Source of the DNA: Ktedonobacter robiniae
GTDB taxonomy: Bacteria > Chloroflexota > Ktedonobacteria > Ktedonobacterales > Ktedonobacteraceae
Assembly (NCBI RefSeq): GCF_016587375.1
Contig: NZ_BNJG01000006.1
Location: forward strand, 124,001-188,000
Direction of reading: 5' to 3'
DNA: 64,000 nt
A program made the position numbers and the translations under genes. Below are positions 17,791 through 26,939 of the stretch, piece after piece. Numbering within the stretch: position 1 is the stretch's first letter; the number at the start of each line of letters is the position of its first letter. The notes beneath the pieces were generated by a model. That model was not told the DNA's origin. It saw only the letters and a list, made by a program, of their open reading frames with translations, and made no database searches.

Positions 17791-17828
17791 TTGTTATCGC
17801 CTTTGAGGGATGGAGCACTATAAGCCAA

Positions 17829-18182
17829 TCAGGAAACCGAGCCTGATATCTTCGCCAGAATGCGATCAATCACAGACTGCAATTGAGCAGGATTTGGACC
17901 AGCGATGCGCTCAACCACGTTCCCTTTGTAAAAAACGATCAGTGTAGGAATGGCTTGAATGCCGAGAGTCTGAGCAGCATTGGGATTCTCGTCAATATTC
18001 ATTCTGGCAAAGCGCAGTTTCCCCTGATACTGATCGCTCAAGCGCTCAAAGACAGGAGCGATAGCACGACAGGGCCCACACCAGGGCGCCCAGAAATCTA
18101 TAATGACGGGCTGATCAGGCTGGTTAATAAACTTTTGGAATGCCTGATCATTTACAGTAAAAAGATTGGAGTGTATGCTCAT
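17829..18182 (-). CDS. trxA: thioredoxin
   Basis: The 117-residue protein has the thioredoxin fold with the active site IIDFWAPWCGPCRAIAP at about residues 27-43 and the cis-Pro loop AIPTLIVFYKGN. The WCGPC dithiol reduces protein disulfides in the cytosol with electrons from thioredoxin reductase. The start has AGGAGGG about 6 nt upstream. No reductase gene is adjacent; a reductase-like flavoprotein with a CPYC motif is at 45524. The length is normal and no signal peptide is visible. Confidence 0.93.
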   Translation of the reverse strand: MSIHSNLFTVNDQAFQKFINQPDQPVIIDFWAPWCGPCRAIAPVFERLSDQYQGKLRFARMNIDENPNAAQTLGIQAIPTLIVFYKGNVVERIAGPNPAQLQSVIDRILAKISGSVS

Positions 18183-18537
18183 GAGGTACCCTCCTGTCTG
18201 GATATATTATCTCTGCAACCGTTACTTGCTCTGCTTTTATCTGTTCGGGAACCTAGCACAACCAGTGGTAGCTACTTTTATATATTTTCGCTGATGAGAG
18301 CAATAGTCAGGGATATACTAAGATTGATAGCAAGATCAGGAGACGTATCTCTGTTACCTGGAAATGCTTTCAGTAAGTGTCCGTTTTCCAGGCGGGATTG
18401 ATAACTGCTCCTAAGGACAGAGATCAAGGTATACAGTATATTTACAAGAGCAAGATACTTGCTAGAGAACTTGATCCTATGTGGTTTTACGCTGACACTG
18501 ATGGCGAGGCTAATGTACCGACACCATCCCGATAGTT
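18183..18537. other. intergenic, trxA upstream region
   Basis: No supported gene. A minus-strand frame of 90 codons has no motif or ribosome site. Confidence 0.45.
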
Positions 18538-18999
18538 GGATCTTCCGCAACTTCCGTGCTCAAACTACAACCCTGATTCGTAAAGAAAGATGAAGAACAT
18601 GTTCAACCCAGTTTCGTTTCAAGGTGGCTCTCTTGTCTCATCTTCCCTTTTCGCTTCCCGGTTTTGAAATCGAGCACGTGCTTGTTGTTGAGAATACGGT
18701 GGTCATTCAACCAGTTCAACCGCTCTTTGTCCATCCTGCTAGCACGTAAGTCAGTGCGTGCATAGTTACTACACTCGTTCGCCTCGTGATCTCCCAAGCA
18801 GTAGACGGGCCATTCAACCGAAGCTTTTGGTACGGCGTTTTGTTGCCAGAATGCGCAGTGTCCTCGCCTCACGTTCGCTGAGCGACTTCCAGAGGTGGTT
18901 GCAGTCTCTGCTCAGCGCACCGTACGGCTCAACGCCATTTTGCGTCGTCAGCGGTTTTTGCTCGCAGCCTAGCAGGAGCACGGAAATTGCGGAAGATCC
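18538..18999 (+). mobile_element. internally deleted ISL3-family element, 462 bp
   Basis: The ends GGATCTTCCGCAACTTCCG at 18538 and its near-exact complement ending at 18999 are ISL3-like (GG-TCTTCCGCAA-TTCCGTG). The inside contains only the start of an ISL3 transposase. It sits directly against an IS6 transposase remnant. Confidence 0.65.
18622..18971 (+). pseudogene. ISL3-family transposase, N-terminal remnant
   Basis: The frame FSLPGFEIEHVLVVENTVVI is followed, after damage, by SYYTRSPRDLPSSRRAIQPK. In a second frame the remnant continues as CQNAQCPRLTFAERLPEVVA and VSAQRTVRLNAILRRQRF. These are the zinc-binding and HTH parts of ISL3 transposases. Frame changes and the missing DDE domain make it dead. 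Confidence 0.65.
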
Positions 19000-19271
19000 C
19001 AATAATCTGGTCGAACAAGACCATCGTTTCATGAAGCGATTGGTGAAACCAGGCATGGGTTTCTTTTCGTTCGAGACGGCTTGGCAGACTTTACAGAGAT
19101 ATGAAGCAATAAACATGATGAGAAAAGGACAGATGCAAAGCGTAAGCAAAGGAGACAGCTTGAGACAGGTAGCGTTTATCGCAGAACTGTTCGGAGTGGC
19201 TATCTAAACACAGCAGAAGAACGGTGAAACTCCGTTCTTGGTGTTCCTCTTCGTGTTTTTGCAACACAGCC
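19000..19271 (+). pseudogene. IS6-family transposase, C-terminal remnant with right end
   Basis: NNLVEQDHRFMKRLVKPGMG and FFSFETAWQTLQRYEAINMM give the IS6 catalytic Glu and C-terminus, closing with a stop at 19207. The sequence TTTTTGCAACACAGCC at 19256-19271 is the right terminal repeat. The N-terminal two thirds are missing, replaced by the ISL3 remnant. It is a different IS6 subtype from the element at 1678. Confidence 0.75.
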
Positions 19272-19395
19272 AAGCAGGCCGACGTAACGCAGCCATACAC
19301 CTGCAATGAGGGGAATGGCGGCAAGGATCACCATCCCTTACCAGAAAGGGATGATACGATCACCATCTCTTTCTGCTAAAAAACTCTTGTCCTTC

Positions 19396-19791
19396 TCATG
19401 CAAGAAGATGTGCGATCAATTGCAGCAGCGTCTCCAGATCAAAGGGTTTTTGCAGCGTTCTGAGATGATCCAGGGCGCCGTTTTCTTGTGGCAAATCGGC
19501 ACTCATCAGGAGGATGGGTGTGTGCTCACCTCCTTCTCTCCGCTGCAACTGGTCGGCGAGTTCCAGCCCATTCATCCCAGGGAGATGATAGTCTAGGAGA
19601 AACAAATCAGGCGTGATCGTTTGCAGCATAATCAGCGCCATCTCGCCGCTCGGAGCAAGATGCCCTTGATAGATTGCCTCCTCCTGGAGCACTTCCAGCA
19701 GGAGATTGCCAAGGATGGGATCATCTTCGACAATGAGAATACTCTTGACAACTATAACATCACTACATGCCTGTGGCTGGGACGTATACAT
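19396..19791 (-). CDS. stand-alone response regulator receiver protein
   Basis: The 131-residue protein is a single REC domain: acidic pair EDD in SILIVEDDPILGNLL, phospho-acceptor Asp in LFLLDYHLPGMNG, and the conserved Lys in LRTLQKPF. It has no output domain. The ATG at 19791 starts just 9 bp after the stop of the upstream histidine-kinase gene, suggesting the two were an operon; that kinase is now frameshifted. A later start at VKSILIV would trim a 15-residue tail. It probably passes phosphate from PAS-type kinases to another protein. Confidence 0.85.
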   Translation of the reverse strand: MYTSQPQACSDVIVVKSILIVEDDPILGNLLLEVLQEEAIYQGHLAPSGEMALIMLQTITPDLFLLDYHLPGMNGLELADQLQRREGGEHTPILLMSADLPQENGALDHLRTLQKPFDLETLLQLIAHLLA

Positions 19792-19800
19792 GTGCGCTCC

Positions 19801-21600
19801 TTATGTTCTTTTCAGGGGAAGCGTCACCTGAAAAGTCGATCCTTTTCCCATTTCGCTCTCCATCGTGATGGATCCTCCATGGTATTTCACAATCTCCGCG
19901 ACAATATACAAGCCCATTCCGAGGCCTGGAAAGGCGCGCTGATGTGGAGCAACCGCCCGATAGAAGCGCTCAAAGATTTTCTCGCGCTGCTCTTGTGGAA
20001 TGCCGATACCCTGATCATGCACGCTGAGCGTCACGGCCTCTTCGGATGTCTTGATATCCACCTCTATTGTGTTGGCTCCTGGGGAATATTTGATCGCGTT
20101 GCTGATCAGGTTCAGCAACATTTGCTCGAGCCGGTCCTTATCCCCGACCAGAAGCGGGGGGGACGCGGCACGATGCACGACGATAGTATGGGTCGTCTGC
20201 ATCTGTTGCACGATCTCAACGACCTCCTGGAGCACGTCGTCCAGATTCACCGTTTCTTGGGCATACTCCAGGGTGCCAGCCTGAATTTTGGAGAGGTCGA
20301 GCAACTCTCCGACCAATCGGGTAACCATGTTGAGTTGTGCCTCCATCCGGGAAAGAACGGGATCCGCGTTGTCGATGCCTTGCTTTCCCAGTTGCTTTCG
20401 TAATAGTTGCGTTTGCAGCTTCAAGGACGTGAGCGGCGTCTTTGAGTTCATGGCTGACCATCCCCAGAAAGTGATCTTTGCGCTGCTCCAGCTCCTTGCG
20501 GGCTGAGTTGTCCAGCACAAAGCCGATGCCCTGGAGCACCTCCCCATGAAAGGCCACTCCTCCCATGAGCATGTCCAGGCGGCTACCATCCTTACAAGTG
20601 AGCGGTCCCGGACTGCGCGCACGTGTCATACTCCTCTGGATGCAGGAACTGACGCCAGCCATACCCTCGTAACTGCTCTGGCGTCGCATGGAAATAGTTC
20701 GCAACCCGTTGATTCCAGTCTTCCGTCAAGCCGTCCGCTCCTGTGCTCCACACCAACTGCGGCACCATTTCGGCGAGCACGCGCAAGTGCTCCCGGCTTT
20801 CTTTGAGTTGCTGCTTGGCCTGTTTCCGGTCCTCGATGTCGGTGTTGGTGCCAAACCATTTGATGATCTGGCCTCTTTCATCACGTACCGGCATGGCGCG
20901 GGCTAAGAACCAGCGATGCTCCCCGGTCGTCCCATGACGCAGGCAGTTCCGTTTCATACACCCCGCCGGTCTGGACGGCGCGCTGCTATGTCTCTAGGAC
21001 GCGTTGCTGGTCCTCAGGATGCGTATACTGCATCCATCCCTCCCCCTCCTGGGCCTCTTCGGTGTTCAGGCCGGTATAGTCGCGCCAGCGTTGATTACAC
21101 GAGTCCTGAGAGCCGTCCGGCCACCCAGTCCAGACCAGCTGGGGAATGGCATCGATGAGGGCATGGATTTCCGCTTCGGCGCGCTTGCGCGCGGTGATAT
21201 CGATCCCAACATAGACGAGGTACGCGATGTGGTGATCCGCATCTTTGTGCGGGGTGATCTCGACGTCCTGGTGACGGTCCAGGCCTTCCCTGAACTGAAC
21301 CAGGGTCTCGAACCGCACGGTTTCTCCCCTGCTAGCTCGCGCGATGGCGGCACACAACTGCTCTTGACTGGCCGGAGCACAGGACCACCACCGGGCTTCG
21401 GCCAGCGGCTGGCCAATGACCTCCTCGCGTCGGACGCGCGCTTCCGCCAAGGGGACTTCATTGATCTCGAGGACGATCTCCTCGGGGTCAGCACGCCGAT
21501 CCTGCTAAACAAGCCATTCAGGCCCTTGATGGAGAGACGCTCGTCCTGGGGAACCGGCGCCTCTCGTCGGGCTGCTGCTCTGTCCTGGTGGACCTGCACC
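19801..21600 (-). pseudogene. PAS-domain sensor histidine kinase, multiply frameshifted
   Basis: Read on the minus strand, the pieces in order are: a PAS-like region (GLNGLFSRIGVLTP), a PAS/PAC pair (ALIDAIPQLVWTGWPDGSQD), another PAC and PAS (EHRWFLARAMPVRDERGQII; LAEMVPQLVWSTGADG), the HisKA start (KDHFLGMVSHELK) and a full HATPase domain (LLNLISNAIKYSPG, HDQGIGIPQEQREKIFERF). The breaks are a frame loss near 21500, TAG for Trp near 20988, a shift near 20950, a shift near 20625, and one extra G just after the H-box Lys near 20440. The ATP-binding end alone is still open. Confidence 0.75.
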
Positions 21601-21697
21601 TTCAGCCCTCAATCGTGGGAGCGAGCTGCGCGTGCAGCCAGGTTCGGGTCACGGGAGACACATACTCCGCTTCGCTTGGTGCCTGGGTCTGTCTGGT

Positions 21698-21861
21698 CGG
21701 TATTGTCAACTTAATTAAAATTGTAGAGCTTATAGAAGAGAAACAGGCCTCAACGTGTGGATTGCGCCCTTTTTCTTGCCTTGGTTGCTCGAGAATGCTG
21801 GTTGATCTGGCATCGAAGTAGTGAAAGCTCATCAACGAAATTTTTTAAGTTGACAATACCG
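21698..21861. repeat. 164-bp inverted-repeat element
   Basis: CGGTATTGTCAACTTAA at 21698-21714 is repeated in reverse complement at 21845-21861. It truncates the kinase gene at 23112 just after KELEQR, before its H-box. A related end (GATATTGTCAACTTA) interrupts the SDR gene at 26847. Confidence 0.75.
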
Positions 21862-23112
21862 TTGCTCCAGTTCCTTGCGCGCCGAGTTATCCAGCACAAA
21901 GGCGATCCTTTGGGGTGGGGAATGCGGTAAGACGACCTTGCCCACGAGCACGGGCAGGCGACTGCCATCTTGACACACGTACTCTTTCTCATAAGGTGTC
22001 AGCGATTGCCGGGTAGCCAGTTCCTGGCCGGCCTCTAAGGTGCGAGCCAGACCTTCCGGAGGGGTCAAGTGCCACCAACTCATGCGTCCTTCACGTAGGT
22101 CTTCGCGAGTATAGCCGGTCATGCGCAGAAAGGTGTCTTTGGCGTTCACAATCTGCTCGCCTTCGCTGATATAGATCCCGGTAATGTTGGAGTTCCCAAG
22201 GGCGCCCGCGGTCTCCTGGCTCTGGCGTAAGGCTTCCTCCGTCCGTTTCTGTTCATCGATATCGGTGCAGGTGCCAAACCATTTAACGATCTGGCTTGCG
22301 TCATCGCGCACCGGCAGCGCGCGGACTAAGAACCAGTGGTACCTCCCTGTTTCGCTGTCCTTGATACGATATTCAATTTCATAGGGGCTCCCCGTTTCGA
22401 GCGAGTGTTGTCGAACCGCCAGGGTGCGCTCCAAATCATCCGGGTGCACGAAGTGCTGCCATCCAGAGCCCAAAACGTCTTCCGGGGAGGCACCAACGTA
22501 GTCAAGATAGTGCTGATTACAGTAGGTCGCCGAGTTATCTGGCGTCGTTGTCCACACGAACTGTGGCACCGTTTCAGCCAACAGCTGCCAGTTCTCCTGG
22601 CTTTCTTTGAGTTGCTGCTCGGCTCGTTTCTGCTCCTCGATATCGGTGCAGGTGGCCAACCACTGGACAATCTGCCCTGCTTCATTGAGCAGTGGCACAT
22701 GCTGTGATAAGAACCAGCGATACTCGCCCGTGCGTCCATCCCTGAGGCGATACTCAAACTCGTAGGATTCATCCGTTGCCAATGTCTGGCGCTGCAGTTC
22801 CAGGACACGCTCTTTATCCTCAGGGTGGAGATTTTGAAGCCAGATCTCTTTCTCAGGGCAGGAGTCCGCGTGGGGCAGCATGGGCTGCTTGTCTTGAACG
22901 GGTGGGCAGCCATCGAAAGGCGGATGCTGGCACTCCGTCTGCTCTTCAGCACGTTGGGACAGCAGACGGCGATAGTCGCGCCAACGTTGGTTCGTGTATG
23001 CGATAGAGCCATCAGGTCGGATGATCCACACAAATTGGGGGAGCGCATCAATCAACGCACAGTGCTCCTCTTCCACCACTTTCCGCACTCTTTTTTTGGT
23101 GAGTAACGACAT
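21862..23112 (-). pseudogene. PAS-domain sensor histidine kinase, truncated before the kinase core
   Basis: About 417 residues remain, starting MSLLTKKRVRKVVEEEHCAL. Three PAS/PAC units follow (ALIDALPQFVWIIRPDGSIA; LLAETVPQFVWTTTPDN; the third around ITGIYISEGEQIVNAKDTFL), each ending in a C-TDI-EQKR-type PAC strand. The last residues before the 164-bp element are FVLDNSARKELEQR, where a HisKA domain should begin. No kinase domain follows, so it cannot signal as it stands. It is a paralogue of the kinase at 19801-21600. Confidence 0.75.
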
Positions 23113-23209
23113 ACGCTGTGCCCCCCTTTCACATACCTCATCATTATCAAGAAGAACGCCCCTGCTTTCTTCAGGAAAAGAATCATCCAGCGAGTCTCAC
23201 CAGCGTTTT

Positions 23210-23352
23210 TTCTGGCGGGTGACCTCTGACTCTCGGAGTATACTGGAAGCGCAGAGAGGACGTCATGGGTCGAAAGAGCTATTGGAAGGCGAGAAGTGAC
23301 AAATGGAACCCAGCACCAAAGTGCTAGTGCGCAACTCGACTTCTCTGGTCAG
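23210..23352 (+). repeat. left copy of a 145-bp inverted repeat flanking the LuxR gene
   Basis: The block with CGGAGTATACTGGAAGCGC, AGAGGACGTCAT, GGTCGAAAGAGCTATTG and CTAGTGCGCAACT recurs in reverse complement at 26388-26532 with roughly four in five bases equal. GTATACT inside it could be a -10 element. Confidence 0.75.
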
Positions 23353-23407
23353 CCTACTCTATTCGGGTTAGACCTGCCTGATAGACCTGCCTCTGGCAAG
23401 CACGCTC

Positions 23408-26227
23408 TCACTCAAGGGGGGCTGAAGAAAGGAAGCCAAGAGCCTGCGCGCGGGCTACTGCCTGGGTGCGATTGGTAGCTTCAAGTTTGCTGAGGATATT
23501 ACTAATATGATGCTTCACGGTGCTGGTTGCGACCACCATGGCTTCTGCGATGTCCTGGTTCGAGGCACCACGCGCCAGCAAGCGGAGCACTTCCTGTTCA
23601 CGCGCGCTTAACGGGTCCAGCAACGGTTGGGGTGGGCTTGGAGATGGCTCGCTTTCCAGATGGGTTGGCTGGGCCGGCAGTTGCTGGTTGAACACACGCA
23701 AAAGCGTTTCCAGATACAGGCGATCTTCCTCCTGAAGCTCCTGTTCCCTGAGCTGGGAGAGCAATGCAGCTATGGCCGCTCCCCCAGCCACAAAATGACG
23801 GATGTACCCTTCTGGCGCCGCCAGGTGCACCGCCTGGGCCAGCAGAGCCAAGGCTTCTCGCTGCCGCTGAAGCATGTGATACGCCTGGATCTGCAAGAGC
23901 CACATTTCCAGCACATGGTTCCACCGCTGCGTGACCGTTGCCCGTTCTACCAGGGGGATGAGCAAGTTTAATGCCTGGTCCGCCTGGGATTCGGCCAGCA
24001 GTAAGTACGCAAGGGCAACATTCTGTCGTTCCCGTGCCAGCGGAGAGTCCAGCGGATCTCCCTGCCGCACCTCTCTCGCCCAGCGTCGTGCCTGCTCCAG
24101 ATCGCCACCTGCCAGCCAAAAACGCATCTGATCGACGCTGCTCCAGATCGCTGTGCGATAGGGGGACGGTGAGTTACGCCAGGTGTATTCCAGTTGCTGA
24201 GAGGCATTTGTGGCCTCCTCCAAGCGCCCTTGCGAGAGGGTAATCCGCAACAACAGGGTATAGGCGAGGGGTAAAAATGCCAGAAGTTCGGTCTGTTCAC
24301 CGAGCTCGATTGCCTGTTCCGCGAGCTGGTGGGCTTCCTCTAATCGGTTCCACTCGTGCAAGATCCTGGCTTGATAGGTATAGGGCCAGCATATCTGCGT
24401 TGGCTGAGGTCCCTTAAGAGTTTGGAGTGCATGAATTGCTTGCTGGCTCAATTGCCATGCCTGGTGGAGTTTTCCCGCCATCGTGCTTTCCCAGACGGCC
24501 TCGCGCCAGTAGATACTCTCGAGTGTTTGATCGCCCTTCGCTTTGATCCGGCTCCATTCAGCCTGCAGTTGCAGGACACCGCGCTCGACATACCCCTGAG
24601 AAACGTTCGCCCGAGCCTGGGCAAACGCCATCTGGACTCGTGCGGCCCATTGCTGCTCCTCAAGATGGGTCAGGGCCTCCTGACAAAAAGCTCGCGTTGC
24701 TCCCGCATCCCCATGATAGAACCCCGCAATCGTGGCCTGCAAGGCGGCGATTTCCCCCAGAAGATGGAGTGGAGCCTCTGGTCCGTGTGCATCTCGCGCC
24801 GTGGGTGTCTGTTCTTCCCGGAGATGAGCTTGTGTCCAGGCGCGTCTGGCATCGCGCACCCAGCTTTCGGTGACTTCTGGCGGAGCGATCCAGAACAAGC
24901 TCTGGGCAGAGGCCAGGCACAAACGAGGCCGCTCACGCAGAACCTCGCGGGGAAGCTGCTCCATCCAGGAAGGGAGCAACGCGTACTCGAGCTGACTCCA
25001 GAGGTCCTGACGGGGAATCTGCTCCATCAACAACGCGGCCCAGGACCACTCGTGCGCCTGCAGCGCGTGCTGGATCGCTTTGCCGCGCATCTGCTGCGCT
25101 GCATACCACTGACTGGCCCGCAGATGCAGGCCAGGCACCTCTGCGGGAGCGGTCTGCTCCAACTGCGCACGCAGGACCGCGGCCCAGAAGGGGTGGTAGG
25201 CATACCACTGGTGTTGATTGTCGAGTGGACTGAGAAAGAGATTGGCCCGTTCTATTTCCTCCAGGAAGTGCTGGCTATCCTGCTGCTCAAGGACAGCATT
25301 GCACAGGGAGGTGTGCAAGCAGGATAAGATGGACGTTCGCAGGAGGAAGCTCTGCACCTGCGCTGATTGGCGATGAAGCACCTCCTGCACCAGGTATTCG
25401 AAAAGCTCATGCTGCGTTCCCTGGAGCGCTTGCAGCAGGTCGGTAGGGTGCGCCTTCTCCTGCAAGCTAAGCGCTGCCAGCTGCATGCCCGCCCACCAGC
25501 CTTGCAGGCGTGCGTCCACTGCCTGGCTGTCTTGCTCGGAAAGCTGAAGATTCATCACCTGGCGCAGAAAGGCGGTCATTTCCTCGCTCGTTGCTCGTAA
25601 TTGCTCGGTGCGCACTTCCAGAACCTGGGCCTGCGCGCGCAGCCGGGCAAGGGAAAAGGGAGGGTCTGTCCGTGTTGAGAGGACCACACGCAGCGTGGGC
25701 GGCAGGTGCTCAAGCAGGAAGGCAAGCTGGGCTTGGATGGTGGGCTCTGTCATCTCCTCATAATTATCCAATACCAGCACCAAGGGTTCGCTTTGCCGGG
25801 CTAGGTTATTGACGAGAGCCGTGAGCATAGCTTGCCAGGAAGGTTGTGGCTGTTCGGACAAGGAGGCAACGGGGAGAGGCGAGAGCCCGGGCCGGCACTG
25901 TTCCAACGCACTCAAAACATACATCCAAAACTGCAGGGGGGTGTTGTCGCCTGCGTCAAGCGACACCCAGGCCACTGGCGGGTGGTCTGGAGGAAACGTG
26001 CGAACCCAGCTTGCCAGCAGCGTGGTTTTCCCAAAGCCTGCGGCGGCGGAGATGAGCATGAGGCGTCGGTGGAGGCCGGCATTGAGCAAGGCCAGGAGAC
26101 GTGGGCGAACAACGATCTCATGGGTGAATACGGGGGGAAGAAACTTGGTCGCAAGCAGAGGATAAGGGGATGAGCGTAGGACCGGCTCTGGCGCGATGTT
26201 GTGAGGTTTATGGTTCTCGTGGCCCAT
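23408..26227 (-). CDS. MalT-type LuxR transcriptional regulator (STAND ATPase)
   Basis: The 939-residue protein has an N-terminal STAND/NB-ARC ATPase with Walker A AAAGFGKTTLL at about residues 61-71 and Walker B LVLVLDNYEEM near residue 150. A long tetratricopeptide-like helical region covers about residues 330-840. A LuxR helix-turn-helix lies at about residues 870-930 (LSAREQEVLRLLARGASNQD; STVKHHISNILSKL). Such proteins bind an inducer through the helical region, hydrolyse ATP and activate transcription as oligomers. The gene stands alone and is flanked by inverted repeats; the right repeat lies in its promoter region. The inducer and targets are unknown. An in-frame start a few codons inward is possible. 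Confidence 0.9.
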   Translation of the reverse strand: MGHENHKPHNIAPEPVLRSSPYPLLATKFLPPVFTHEIVVRPRLLALLNAGLHRRLMLISAAAGFGKTTLLASWVRTFPPDHPPVAWVSLDAGDNTPLQFWMYVLSALEQCRPGLSPLPVASLSEQPQPSWQAMLTALVNNLARQSEPLVLVLDNYEEMTEPTIQAQLAFLLEHLPPTLRVVLSTRTDPPFSLARLRAQAQVLEVRTEQLRATSEEMTAFLRQVMNLQLSEQDSQAVDARLQGWWAGMQLAALSLQEKAHPTDLLQALQGTQHELFEYLVQEVLHRQSAQVQSFLLRTSILSCLHTSLCNAVLEQQDSQHFLEEIERANLFLSPLDNQHQWYAYHPFWAAVLRAQLEQTAPAEVPGLHLRASQWYAAQQMRGKAIQHALQAHEWSWAALLMEQIPRQDLWSQLEYALLPSWMEQLPREVLRERPRLCLASAQSLFWIAPPEVTESWVRDARRAWTQAHLREEQTPTARDAHGPEAPLHLLGEIAALQATIAGFYHGDAGATRAFCQEALTHLEEQQWAARVQMAFAQARANVSQGYVERGVLQLQAEWSRIKAKGDQTLESIYWREAVWESTMAGKLHQAWQLSQQAIHALQTLKGPQPTQICWPYTYQARILHEWNRLEEAHQLAEQAIELGEQTELLAFLPLAYTLLLRITLSQGRLEEATNASQQLEYTWRNSPSPYRTAIWSSVDQMRFWLAGGDLEQARRWAREVRQGDPLDSPLARERQNVALAYLLLAESQADQALNLLIPLVERATVTQRWNHVLEMWLLQIQAYHMLQRQREALALLAQAVHLAAPEGYIRHFVAGGAAIAALLSQLREQELQEEDRLYLETLLRVFNQQLPAQPTHLESEPSPSPPQPLLDPLSAREQEVLRLLARGASNQDIAEAMVVATSTVKHHISNILSKLEATNRTQAVARAQALGFLSSAPLE

Positions 26228-26387
26228 ACTCGTTCTTCCTTTCTGCTCCCTGTTGTTTGCCTTTTGGCGATGAGCAGATCAACTCCTTGGAACATGCATG
26301 CAGTGCCATTGTCCATGAAAGAGCTCTCTGTTCCTCTCACTGTGGCATGACTCTTCTGATTGGCTGCATTCTTGCTCATTCGCTTCA

Positions 26388-26532
26388 ACTGACCAGGAAC
26401 GTCAAGTTGCGCACTAGAACTTTCGTGCCAGGTCCCGGCTGTCACTGCTCCCAACAATAGCTCTTTCGACCTATGACGTCCTCTCCGCGCTTCCAGTATA
26501 CTCCGGGCGTCAGAGGTCATCCGCCAGCAGAA
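26388..26532 (-). repeat. right copy of the inverted repeat flanking the LuxR gene
   Basis: Reverse-complement partner of 23210-23352. Read on the minus strand, its TATACT hexamer at about 26500 is placed to drive the LuxR gene. Confidence 0.75.
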
Positions 26533-26647
26533 ACACTGCTGCGACGCGAGGGATGACACCATTGGCCACATCAAAGCAGGACAGATTCTTCACCAGGGAA
26601 GGGTCACAAGTCCACTACATTATTGCTATAAGTAAGGAGAGAGATTT

Positions 26648-26846
26648 ATGCGTTTACAGGGGAAAACGGCTCTGGTCACAGGAGCCACTTCAGGGATTGT
26701 ACAGGCGATTGCTGAAGCATTTGCTCGCGAAGGGGCCCAGGTAGTGATTACCGGACGCAACGCGCAACGGGGAAGGGCTGTCGTCGAGGCAATCCAGGCT
26801 GCTGGTGGGTCAGCAACATTTCTTGCCGCAGATCTGACCTCGAGGG
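26648..26846 (+). pseudogene. short-chain dehydrogenase/reductase, N-terminal fragment
   Basis: The frame starts after AAGGAGAGAG with MRLQGKTALVTGATSGIVQA, the NAD(P)-binding TGxxxGIx motif of SDR enzymes (Val replaces the usual last Gly). It continues with AREGAQVVITGRNAQRG and ATFLAADLTS. At 26847 the sequence changes to GATATTGTCAACTTA, matching the end of the 164-bp element at 21698. The catalytic Ser-Tyr-Lys part is missing. Confidence 0.75.
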
Positions 26847-26939
26847 GATATTGTCAACTTATTCGCGTGCGCCCTCTAACGAGCGGAAGTGTTGCCCATG
26901 AGGACTCCATTTGGATAGCGATGGAAGGGCGAAGCGGCA

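Noticed and set aside
18278..18550. 90-codon minus-strand frame upstream of thioredoxin
   Set aside because: No ribosome site, no motif, AT-rich intergenic composition.
24356..25327. 323-codon plus-strand frame opposite the MalT-type regulator
   Set aside because: No ribosome site or domain; antisense shadow of a well-supported 939-residue protein.
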